Made by a program: the position numbers and the translations under genes
Shown: piece by piece, positions 21,943-28,342 of the stretch
How positions within the stretch are numbered: position 1 is the stretch's first letter
Layout of the letters: each line of letters begins with the position of its first letter
Assembly (NCBI GenBank): GCA_005883295.1
Contig: VAWV01000061.1
Location: forward strand, 1 to 28,342
DNA: 28,342 bases
Source of the DNA: Actinomycetota bacterium
Lineage (GTDB): Bacteria; Actinomycetota; Thermoleophilia; Solirubrobacterales; Thermoleophilaceae
Direction of reading: 5' to 3'
The notes under the pieces: generated by a model
The model's input: the letters and a program-made list of their open reading frames with translations, nothing else
What the model was told of the DNA's origin: nothing
Databases searched by the model: none

Positions 21943-22830
21943 CTATCGAGCGGCGGCGGGTGTCAACCCGGCGCTGAGCATGTAGTCCGCCAGCGCGTCG
22001 CGCCAGGGGCGGAGCTCTGCCAGGCCCGCGGCGTCCGCTCGCGGCCGGGCCAGGACGCCGTTCAGCGGCCGGTCGGCGCCGCCCTCGGGAACCACCGTCG
22101 CGACGGGCTCGAGCGGCACGTCGATCGCGGCGAGCTCGAGGATCCCGCGAGTGAACTCGTACCACGAGCAGTCGCCCCCGTTCGTGATGTGGAGCAGCCC
22201 GTTCACGCCCCGATCGACAGCCTGGATCAGCGCGGCGGCGAGGTCGGTCGTGTAGGTCGGGCTCAGGCGCTGGTCGGCCACAACGCTCAGCTTCCTCTGC
22301 TCGCGGGCGCGGCCGATCATCCTCACCACGAAGTTGCCGCCCTTCGAGGCGCTTCCGAATCGTCCGTACAGGCCCGCCGTCCGGACCACCAGCGCGCCCG
22401 GCGCATACGCGAGCGCGGCGTGCTCGCCCCCGAGCTTCGAGATCGCGTAGACGCTCCGCGGGGACGGCCGGTCGAGCTCGCCGTAGGGCTCGGTGGCGGA
22501 CCCGTCGAACACGTAGTTGGTGCTGAGGTGAATGAGGGTGGCGCCGTGCGCCTCGCACCGCTCGGCAATCCGCTTGACCGCCCGCGTGTTGACCTCGAAC
22601 GCGCGGTCCTCCTCGCCCTCGCAGACGTCGACGTTGTGGAACGCGGCGCAATTGAAGACGACGGTCGGCCGCAGACGCGCGAAGGTATCGGCGACTGTCC
22701 GGTCGTCGGTGATGTCCAGCTCGGAGCGGGCGCGCGCGTGCACCTCGACACCCAGCCGGCCGAGCTGATCCTCGAGGTCCGAGGCGAGCTGACCGCCGCC
22801 GCCGGTGACCAGCACCGGGCCGTCCGTCAC
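21943..22830 (-). CDS. rmlD: dTDP-4-dehydrorhamnose reductase
   Basis: A 295-aa short-chain dehydrogenase that reduces dTDP-4-keto-L-rhamnose with NAD(P)H. The N terminus has VLVTGGGGQLASDL (nucleotide-binding loop), RSELDITD, VFNCAAFHNVD, STNYVFDG (Thr104) and the catalytic YAISK (Tyr128, Lys132), in the exact order of RmlD; the RLSPTYTTDLA stretch belongs to the substrate domain. The start GTG 22830 overlaps the epimerase stop as GTGA, so the two are translationally coupled. A much longer open frame upstream is a shadow of the epimerase gene. The product feeds rhamnosyltransferases such as the GT2 at 12358. Confidence 0.92.
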   Translation of the reverse strand: MTDGPVLVTGGGGQLASDLEDQLGRLGVEVHARARSELDITDDRTVADTFARLRPTVVFNCAAFHNVDVCEGEEDRAFEVNTRAVKRIAERCEAHGATLIHLSTNYVFDGSATEPYGELDRPSPRSVYAISKLGGEHAALAYAPGALVVRTAGLYGRFGSASKGGNFVVRMIGRAREQRKLSVVADQRLSPTYTTDLAAALIQAVDRGVNGLLHITNGGDCSWYEFTRGILELAAIDVPLEPVATVVPEGGADRPLNGVLARPRADAAGLAELRPWRDALADYMLSAGLTPAAAR

Positions 22831-23933
22831 GTAACCGCGTCGAGCCGACCGAGGCGCGGGCGCAGCTCGTTCAGCAACTCGAGCCACCGGATGTTGTAGT
22901 GGCGCGGGTCGCTGAGCGATGTGCGATCGGTGATGTCCACCCGGCCGAGAAGGTCGTGCACGGCCTCGACGACCGACCGGCTGGGCGAGAAGCCGAGGTG
23001 CACCGCGAGCTTCGCATTCGAGCACTCGTAGTCGCGGGTCAGCTCCGGCGCCGGGACCTCTTCCAGCTCGACCCGCCGGCCCATGAGCTGGACCGACCCT
23101 GCGACCAGCATCGCGAGCTCGCGGATCTGGTAGTTCGAGTGCAGGACGTTGAAGATCTCCCCACGCACCAGGTCGGCATCGGCCTCGAGGGCGACGATCA
23201 TCGCGTCCGAGACGTCGCAGACGTCCACGAGCGGCCGCCACATCCAGCCGCCTCCGTGGAGGAGCAACCGCTCCTGTAGCAGCGCGTCCTTGACGAACGT
23301 GTTGACCACGAGGTCGTACCGCATGCGCGGGCTGTAGCCGTAGACGGTGCCGTTGCGAAGCAGCACGGCGGTCAGCCCCTCGCTGGCCAATGCGAGCAGC
23401 GCCTCCTCCGCGTAGCGCTTGGAGGTCGCGTACGCGCCGACCGGCCGGAGCTCCGCGCTCTCGTCGTGCATGCCGAGCGGCAGCCCGTCGTAGAGCGAGC
23501 ACGAGGAAGCGAAGACGAAGCGCTCGATGCCGCGCTCGAGGCACGCCCGTCCGAGCGCCCCGGTCCCGACCGCGTTCATCTGCCAGTTCGCCTCGGGGTC
23601 GTACTCGGCGGTGGGATCGTTCGACAGGCCCGCCAGGTGGATCACCCCGTCGATGCCGTCCAGCGCCTCGGGCGGCACGGCGCGGATGTCAGCCTCTACC
23701 AGCTCGATGCGGTCGCGGAACGAGGCGAGCGGCCCCTCGCCCCAGTAGAGGACGTCGAGCACGCGGACCCTGTAGCCGCGCTCCAGTAGGCGCGGCACCA
23801 GCACGCATCCGATGTATCCGCCGCCCCCCGTGACGAGCACCGTGCGGCCACGTTCCGGCGGCTCGGGCGGGAGCCCGTTGCTGCGGACGCTGCGCTTCGG
23901 AAGTGGCGACCGCGAGTGTCCGTTCTTCGTCAT
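22827..23933 (-). CDS. NAD-dependent epimerase/dehydratase of the extended SDR family
   Basis: A 368-aa nucleotide-sugar-modifying enzyme. VLVTGGGGYIG (32-42) binds NAD; VIHLAGLSNDP, FASSCSLYDG (Ser-rich catalytic strand) and YATSKRYAEE (Tyr168, Lys172) are the extended-SDR signature, and MWRPLVDVCDVSDAM is in the substrate domain. The first 28 residues are a polar Arg/Pro-rich extension. It may be a 4-epimerase or a dehydratase for a rare sugar; the exact reaction is not readable. ATG 23933 was chosen because the frame upstream mirrors the divergent GT2 gene; Shine-Dalgarno weak. It is the first gene of a unit with rmlD. I do not call it rmlB, because it lacks RmlB-like segments that I would recognise. 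Confidence 0.86.
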   Translation of the reverse strand: MTKNGHSRSPLPKRSVRSNGLPPEPPERGRTVLVTGGGGYIGCVLVPRLLERGYRVRVLDVLYWGEGPLASFRDRIELVEADIRAVPPEALDGIDGVIHLAGLSNDPTAEYDPEANWQMNAVGTGALGRACLERGIERFVFASSCSLYDGLPLGMHDESAELRPVGAYATSKRYAEEALLALASEGLTAVLLRNGTVYGYSPRMRYDLVVNTFVKDALLQERLLLHGGGWMWRPLVDVCDVSDAMIVALEADADLVRGEIFNVLHSNYQIRELAMLVAGSVQLMGRRVELEEVPAPELTRDYECSNAKLAVHLGFSPSRSVVEAVHDLLGRVDITDRTSLSDPRHYNIRWLELLNELRPRLGRLDAVT

Positions 23934-24024
23934 TTCCGGTCCAGTGCTCCCCCCGCGCACGAGCCCGCGCCAGGGTACCAGCGGCCATCGCCGCCGGCGC
24001 CGCCCTGTGCGATGATCGCCAGGG

Positions 24025-24981
24025 ATGAGCGGGCCCGCGCCGACCGTCAGCGTCGTGGTGCCGGCCCGTGACGCGGAGGCGACGATCGCCGCGACGCTCG
24101 AGGCACTCACCTCCCAGGTGGTGGACGTTCCCTATGAGGTGATCGTCGTCGACGACGGCTCGAGCGACGCCACGGTGGACATCGCGGCACGCGCGCCCGG
24201 ACCGGTGCGAGTGCTGCACGAGCAGGGAGTCGGGGTCGCGGCGGCCCGCAACGCCGGCGCTGCTGAGGCGTGTGGCGCGGTCCTTGCGTTCACGGACTCC
24301 GACTGCATGCCGGTGAGCAGCTGGCTCGCCAGCGCGCTCGCCGCGCTACGCGACGCCGACCTGGTGCAGGGACCGATCGTGCCCCCGCCGGGGGCCGCGC
24401 ACGGTCCTTTCGACCGGAGCCTCTGGGTGGACGAGGAAACTGGACTGCACGAGTCGGCGAACCTCGTGGTCCGCCGTGAGCTGTTCGAGCGCGTCGGCGG
24501 TTTCGAAGGATGGCTCGAGCACCCGGGTGCGCGCATAACCTCGATCGGGGAGGACACTTGGTTCGGGTGGCGTGCTCGGCGGGCGGGTGCGCGCATAACC
24601 TTCTGCCGCGACGCTGTCGTGCACCACCACGTCTTCCCGCGCAGCGCGTGGGAGTTCGTCTTCGAGCGGCGCCGCGTCCAGTACTTCCCGGCCATGGTCA
24701 GGCGGATGCCCGAGCTACGCGAGTACCTCTTCCGGCGCTGGTTCCTGAGCCGTCGCAGTGCTGCCTTCGACCTAGCCCTGGTGGGGATTGCAGGTGGGAT
24801 ACGCCGGCGCTCGTGCGGTCCGCTGACAAGCGTGCTCCCATACGCATTCGAGCTCTACCTGCATTCACGCGCTTGGCGGCGCCGGGCGCCGGCGATGGCA
24901 GGCGTGACGGTCGCCGCGGACCTCGTGGCGTTTCTGTCGCTCGTGCAGGGAAGCCTCCGCGAGCGCGCCCTCCTGCTTTAA
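24025..24981 (+). CDS. Glycosyltransferase family 2
   Basis: A 318-aa GT-A glycosyltransferase. TVSVVVPARDAEATI and VIVVDDGSSDAT bind the nucleotide; AAARNAGA precedes FTDSDCMP (Asp91, Asp93), and GEDTWFGWRARRAGARI carries the catalytic acidic pair (176-177). A hydrophobic C-terminal third (residues 240-310) may associate with the membrane. ATG 24025 has AGGG just upstream and is divergent from the epimerase. The same 18 bp, encoding GARIT, occurs twice 60 bp apart within the acidic-motif region, which may be a local duplication. Substrate unknown; the nearby sugar genes suggest a role in the same glycan. Confidence 0.9.
   Translation: MSGPAPTVSVVVPARDAEATIAATLEALTSQVVDVPYEVIVVDDGSSDATVDIAARAPGPVRVLHEQGVGVAAARNAGAAEACGAVLAFTDSDCMPVSSWLASALAALRDADLVQGPIVPPPGAAHGPFDRSLWVDEETGLHESANLVVRRELFERVGGFEGWLEHPGARITSIGEDTWFGWRARRAGARITFCRDAVVHHHVFPRSAWEFVFERRRVQYFPAMVRRMPELREYLFRRWFLSRRSAAFDLALVGIAGGIRRRSCGPLTSVLPYAFELYLHSRAWRRRAPAMAGVTVAADLVAFLSLVQGSLRERALLL
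24524..24601 (+). repeat. 18-bp direct repeat inside the GT2 gene
   Basis: CGGGTGCGCGCATAACCT occurs at 24524-24541 and again at 24584-24601, exactly 60 bp (20 codons) apart and in the same frame, encoding GARIT both times including the rare ATA codon. The copies flank the GEDTWFGWR motif. Exact identity is seen; origin by slippage or gene conversion is inferred. Confidence 0.7.
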
Positions 24982-25022
24982 GCGGCACGGACTCCTGCGG
25001 GTCCTGCGTATCCTGCCGCCCC

Positions 25023-25745
25023 TTGGCGACACGCGCCTCAGAGGATCTGCTGGAGCGCGCTAAGGCGCGCCGCTGGTACCACACGCTCGAGCTCGCGCCC
25101 GGCCACGTGACCGACGGCTGGTGGGACCACCGGCCGTTCGTGGACCGGTTCGGGCTGCCCGAGAGGATGGACGGCCTCCGGGCGCTGGACGTGGGTACGT
25201 GGGACGGCTACTGGGCCTTCGAGATGGAGCGCCGGGGGGCCGAGGTGGTTGCGCTCGACCTCGACGACGAGCGCGACCTCGACTACCCGCCGCGACGCCG
25301 GCCGACCGAGTTCCCGGACGAGCCGCGCGGGGCCGGCTTCGAGCTTGCCCGGCGGATCCTCGGCTCAAAGGTCGAGCGGGTGAACCGCAACATCTACGAC
25401 GCGACCCCGGAGGAGCTCGGGACCTTCGACCTGGTGTTCTGCGCCACGGTTCTGGTCCACGTGCGCGACCAGCTGCTCGCCCTCGAGCGGATCGCAAACC
25501 TCTGCGCGGGCACGTTCATCTTCGCCGACGAGTACGACCCGCTCGCCGGGCTGGCGCCGTTCCCGGCGAGCAGGTATCTCGCCGACAGGGACAAGGCGGT
25601 GGTGTTCTGGCTCCCGAGCGCTCGGACCTGGAAGAAGATGCTCTACACGGCGGGGTTCAACCGGGTGGAGGAGCGCGGCAGGTTCAAGCTCAGGGCGACC
25701 GACGGGCTCGCGGTGCGCCATCTCGTGCTCCATTCGTTCAAGTAG
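25023..25745 (+). CDS. CmoB/DUF1698-like SAM methyltransferase, copy 2
   Basis: A 240-aa class I methyltransferase and close relative of the enzyme at 13437. It shares WYHTLELAPGHVTDGWWD (18-35), LDVGTWDGYWAFEMERRGAE (55-74) and LGTFDLVFCATVLVHVRD. The two copies differ in their C-terminal thirds, so they probably methylate different positions. The start is TTG 25023: no ATG or GTG occurs before the conserved region, and the upstream frame only shadows the GT2 gene. No clear Shine-Dalgarno. It lies 41 bp after that gene, so it may be co-transcribed, and overlaps the convergent hydrolase gene by 8 bp. Substrate is probably a sugar in the glycan. Confidence 0.84.
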   Translation: MATRASEDLLERAKARRWYHTLELAPGHVTDGWWDHRPFVDRFGLPERMDGLRALDVGTWDGYWAFEMERRGAEVVALDLDDERDLDYPPRRRPTEFPDEPRGAGFELARRILGSKVERVNRNIYDATPEELGTFDLVFCATVLVHVRDQLLALERIANLCAGTFIFADEYDPLAGLAPFPASRYLADRDKAVVFWLPSARTWKKMLYTAGFNRVEERGRFKLRATDGLAVRHLVLHSFK

Positions 25746-26550
25746 CCGGACCGCCGGGGTCCGCAGCCCCGAGCCGCTCCAGGGCCCGCTGTATCACCTC
25801 GTAGTCGTGGGCCAGCACGCGTCCGTCCACGCCGTCCACCCCACTCCCCGGCAGCGAGTGGACCCATGGAAGTCGTCCCGCCGGCAGGCGGAACAGGACG
25901 CTCCCGTGAGCGCGGCGCTCCATTGACGCTCCCTGCGCCGCCGGCACCAGCGGGTCGTCGTCCGCGTATAGCAGGAACAGGCGCGCCGGCATCCTCGGTC
26001 GCCACAGGCGCACCGGGCTCGCGCGGGCCAGGGCGGCGCGGCCCTGACCGAAGACGGCCGACAGCGTGCGCGTGACGAATGCGCGCGTGGGTCGATCCCG
26101 CACCTCCGATGGCCACGCCGGCAGGTCCGTCGGCGCCGCGGCGGCGACCACGCAGCGAAGCCGGGAGCGCCTGACAGCGAGCACGAGTGCCCAGTAGCCG
26201 CCGCTGGACTCGCCATACGCGCATATCGGCGAAGCGCCGTAGCGCTGCTCCGCGTAGTCGAACGTGGCGACGACGTCCGCGAGGCCGGCGCGCCCATTGC
26301 GGTAGGTGGACGTCAGCGCGCGCCAGCCCCAACCGCGCACCGCGGCGGGGCCCTCCGCCGCCCAGCCGCCCTTGTGGAACAGCAGGATGGTCCCTCGCAC
26401 GGATCCGGCCGGGGGTGAGAGCAGCTCGGCGTACTCGCGGCCCACGGTCATCACTCGGAGCCCCTCGAGGGATCGCTCGTGCCCGCCGCACCCCGCGATC
26501 ACGGTTGCCACGAGCGCCGCGCACGCAAGGTTGTAGCGGGAGGTGATCAC
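25738..26550 (-). CDS. Alpha/beta-hydrolase lipoprotein
   Basis: A 270-aa secreted, lipid-anchored hydrolase. Residues 1-20 form a signal peptide and VIAGC gives a lipobox with Cys21, so the enzyme should be anchored outside the membrane. The hydrolase has the nucleophile Ser115 in YGESSGGY, Asp197 or Asp199 in LYADDDPLVP and His231 in WVHSLPG, the order of the alpha/beta-hydrolase triad; LLFHKGGW is the oxyanion-side strand. An esterase or peptidase on a cell-surface substrate is expected, for example removing acyl groups from the glycan, which is inference. The start is GTG 26550, opposite in direction to the following membrane gene; the last 8 bp overlap the methyltransferase end. Confidence 0.84.
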   Translation of the reverse strand: MITSRYNLACAALVATVIAGCGGHERSLEGLRVMTVGREYAELLSPPAGSVRGTILLFHKGGWAAEGPAAVRGWGWRALTSTYRNGRAGLADVVATFDYAEQRYGASPICAYGESSGGYWALVLAVRRSRLRCVVAAAAPTDLPAWPSEVRDRPTRAFVTRTLSAVFGQGRAALARASPVRLWRPRMPARLFLLYADDDPLVPAAQGASMERRAHGSVLFRLPAGRLPWVHSLPGSGVDGVDGRVLAHDYEVIQRALERLGAADPGGPAT

Positions 26551-26605
26551 CCCGGCTCGGTGGCGATCGTAGCCTCAGGCGGGCTCCCGCCGTGCGGGTC
26601 CGCCT

Positions 26606-26611
26606 TATTCT
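26606..26611 (+). promoter_or_regulatory. Candidate -10 box of the membrane glycosyltransferase gene
   Basis: TATTCT fits TANNNT and ends 9 nt before GTG 26621. No Shine-Dalgarno is present. Weak alone, consistent with other unit heads here. Confidence 0.3.
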
Positions 26612-26620
26612 CCTGCCGCC

Positions 26621-28342
26621 GTGTCCCCCTCCGAGTACGCGGCCGGCTGCTTCTTCGCGCTCCTCACCGGCGGCGCAGCGCTTGCAACGGCCGTCCTGAT
26701 CGCCCGCCGCTCGATGCCGGCGATACGCGGCTCGGCTCGCGTCGTGGCGCTGGGTCTCCTCTTCACGGCTGCGTTTGTCGTGGCCCATCTCGTGCCAGCG
26801 GCGCTGGCGGTCCTGTCGCGCTGGACGGTGGCCGCCGCAGCGCTCGCGGAGGTCACGATCGCGTGGTGGGCGGTGCGACACGGACCTGCGAAGGCCCGAG
26901 CTCCCAGCGCAGCCCCCGAGCGCAGGTCTGGATCTCGGCTGTCCGGCGCGATCGCGGCCATCGGCGTCAGCCTCCTCGGGGGCTGGATCGTGGCGGCCAC
27001 CCATTCCCGCGGCGTCACCGCCATCAACTCGATCGACCTCCTGACGTTCAACCTGCCGCTGCTCGGGCGCTGGATGCAGGACCACAGCCTGTGGCAGCTC
27101 GCGGACTACTTCCCGCTCCAGTCGCACGGGAGCTATCCGCACGACGGCGACCTGGTGATCCTCGGCTCGATGCTGCCGTGGCGGTCCGACTTCCTTGTGC
27201 GGTTCGTGCAGTACCCGTTCTTCGCGCTCGCCGGGACCGCGGTGTACGCGCTGGGGCGGGAGCTGCGCGTCGGGCCTCCCGCAGCGCTGCTCGCCGCGTC
27301 CGCATGCGTGGCGATCCCGGCTATGTCCTACACCGCGTTCCTCATCGCGCTGCCCGACACCGTGCTGCTCGCGGCGCTCGCGGGAGGCGCGCTCTTCCTC
27401 GTGAGGCACTCGCGCACCGGCGCGCGGGCGGACCTGGTGCTCGCGGGCCTCGGGTTCGGGATCGCGTTCGGCACCAAGTGGTACGGACCGACCACCATCG
27501 GCGTCGTGCTGGCCGTCTGGACCGGTGCTTCGTGGCTCGCGGGGCGGCGAGTCCGCCGAATCGTGGCCGACGGGGGGATCCTCGTGGCGCTCACGCTCGC
27601 ATTGGGCGGCTTCTGGCTCGTCCGAAACGCGATCGAGTACGGGAACCCGGTCTTCCCGGCCACCGTTCGCGCGTTCGGCGTGACCCTGTTCTCGAGCCCG
27701 CCCGACGTCGCCCGGCGCCAGGTCGGTTTCACGCTCGCCCACTACATCGGGAACGCATCCGTCTGGCGGCACGCGATCTGGCCCGGGCTCCGCGCGGCCT
27801 TCGGGCTCGGTGGAGCGATGCTCCTCGGCGGATCCGTGGTCGCGGTCCTGGCGCAGCTGGTGCGGGTGGTGCGCCGCCGCGCCGCGCGCGAGACCGTGCT
27901 GGCCGTTGTGCTCGCGGGGACGGCGCTGCTCCTCACGGCCCTCTACCTGGTGACGCCCGACTCCGCGCTCGGCCCGCCGGGTCATCCCGACGTGCTCCCG
28001 AACGCGCGCTACGGCATGCCCGCGATGCTCATGGCCGCCCCCGTGCTCGCTTGGCTGGCGGGCCGGATTGGAAGACTCGGACTCGCCCTCGAGCTCTTGA
28101 TGCTCGCCGCGATCGTGGACGCTCTGGGTCGCCGCGGGCTGAATACGGGGACAGGCGCCGCGCTGCTGGCGTCCGTCGCTTGCCTGGCCGTGATCGGCGC
28201 CGTACGAGCGGCGCGGCGCTGGCCCTGGCGGTCCCTGCTGCCCGCGCGCCGGCCGGGACCTTTCGCGGTGGCCGTCCTCGTCCTCGCCGTTGCCGCCGTC
28301 GGCTACCGCGAGCAGCGGCAGTTCTTCAAGTACCGCTATCGC
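26621..28342 (+). CDS. Polytopic membrane protein, probable GT-C-like glycosyltransferase, 3' end beyond the window
   Basis: An uninterrupted frame of 574 codons reaches the window edge without a stop. The translation is a large membrane protein: helices near 5-25, 40-65 and 70-87, a basic loop with PAKARAPSAAPERR, another helix near 110-125, then an outer loop with AINSIDLLTFNLPLLGRWMQ and SHGSYPHDGDLV, and some eight further helices separated by Arg-rich turns. Acidic residues in the first large outer loop (SIDLLTFN, PHDGD) and the ALPDTVLLA segment resemble GT-C enzymes that use polyprenyl-phosphate sugars, but the match is weak. The start is GTG 26621; upstream is TATTCT. It is divergent from the hydrolase. 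A transporter-like role cannot be excluded. Confidence 0.75.
   Translation, partial: MSPSEYAAGCFFALLTGGAALATAVLIARRSMPAIRGSARVVALGLLFTAAFVVAHLVPAALAVLSRWTVAAAALAEVTIAWWAVRHGPAKARAPSAAPERRSGSRLSGAIAAIGVSLLGGWIVAATHSRGVTAINSIDLLTFNLPLLGRWMQDHSLWQLADYFPLQSHGSYPHDGDLVILGSMLPWRSDFLVRFVQYPFFALAGTAVYALGRELRVGPPAALLAASACVAIPAMSYTAFLIALPDTVLLAALAGGALFLVRHSRTGARADLVLAGLGFGIAFGTKWYGPTTIGVVLAVWTGASWLAGRRVRRIVADGGILVALTLALGGFWLVRNAIEYGNPVFPATVRAFGVTLFSSPPDVARRQVGFTLAHYIGNASVWRHAIWPGLRAAFGLGGAMLLGGSVVAVLAQLVRVVRRRAARETVLAVVLAGTALLLTALYLVTPDSALGPPGHPDVLPNARYGMPAMLMAAPVLAWLAGRIGRLGLALELLMLAAIVDALGRRGLNTGTGAALLASVACLAVIGAVRAARRWPWRSLLPARRPGPFAVAVLVLAVAAVGYREQRQFFKYRYR

Noticed and set aside
24989..25018. Three imperfect tcctgcg copies before the TTG start
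   Set aside because: Short, imperfect and expected in GC-rich sequence; no pairing or ribosome role could be shown.
24510..25022. Upstream extension of the second CmoB-like methyltransferase
   Set aside because: It is an off-frame reading of the GT2 gene; TTG 25023 is the only start just before the conserved WYHTLEL region.
25643..27985. Minus-strand open frame of 780 codons
   Set aside because: It crosses the methyltransferase, hydrolase and membrane-protein genes in the wrong frame, with Arg/Gly/Pro-rich translation and no motif.
1..28342. tRNA, rRNA, CRISPR arrays, insertion sequences, phage or conjugation genes
   Set aside because: No cloverleaf, regularly spaced repeats, transposase motif or terminal inverted repeat was recognised on reading both strands; structured RNAs could be missed without a covariance search.

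Overview
The window is GC-rich DNA with almost no intergenic space, many GTG starts, and -10-like hexamers placed 6 to 9 nt before start codons. It reads like a high-GC actinobacterium. The fused hisIE, the trp/his linkage and the style of the surface-glycan genes make class Thermoleophilia (Solirubrobacterales or Gaiellales) my best guess, which is inference. I see no tRNA, rRNA, CRISPR array, insertion sequence or integrase.

Layout. (1) 1-2207, minus strand: an amino-acid biosynthesis unit, hisIE - trpE - trpG (cut by the window edge). (2) 2256-3662: an amidase-signature hydrolase on the plus strand. (3) 3659-28342: a large cell-surface polysaccharide locus. It holds a Wzy/O-antigen-ligase-type membrane protein, a Wzz-like co-polymerase fused to a bacterial tyrosine kinase, a Wzx-type flippase (apparently broken), five soluble glycosyltransferases (one GT4-like, four GT2-like), two GT-C-like membrane proteins, two left-handed beta-helix acyltransferases, four SAM methyltransferases (two are paralogues of each other), rmlC and rmlD for dTDP-L-rhamnose, another NDP-sugar epimerase/dehydratase and a lipoprotein alpha/beta hydrolase. 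This is the toolkit of a Wzx/Wzy-dependent, rhamnose-containing, methylated and acylated surface glycan.

The most interesting block is 15184-19109, inside the glycan locus. A stand-alone adenylation enzyme and an acyl-CoA-dehydrogenase-like flavoprotein (minus strand, GTGA-coupled) lie divergent to a carrier protein and an O-methyltransferase (plus strand, overlapping). This is the gene set that makes pyrrole-2-carboxyl-S-carrier protein from L-proline in prodigiosin, pyoluteorin and clorobiocin/coumermycin biosynthesis. The adenylation specificity residues read D-L-F-Y-L-A-L-V-C-K, one residue from the prolyl code I recall for PltF-type enzymes. The dehydrogenase has Glu at the isovaleryl-CoA-dehydrogenase-type position and Ser where most family members carry the catalytic Glu. 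No polyketide or NRPS genes are nearby. I propose that a prolyl/pyrrolyl group is made here to decorate the polysaccharide, much as clorobiocin's sugar carries a pyrrole acyl group.

Several genes look damaged or unusual. The carrier protein has no ATG/GTG/TTG/CTG start. The flippase changes frame near 21100, with about one transmembrane segment missing. The methyltransferase at 7722 has no stop before it runs antisense through the next gene. The dehydrogenase lacks its usual C-terminal Gly-Gly segment. These could be decay of a surface-glycan locus, assembly errors or real biology; the sequence alone does not decide.
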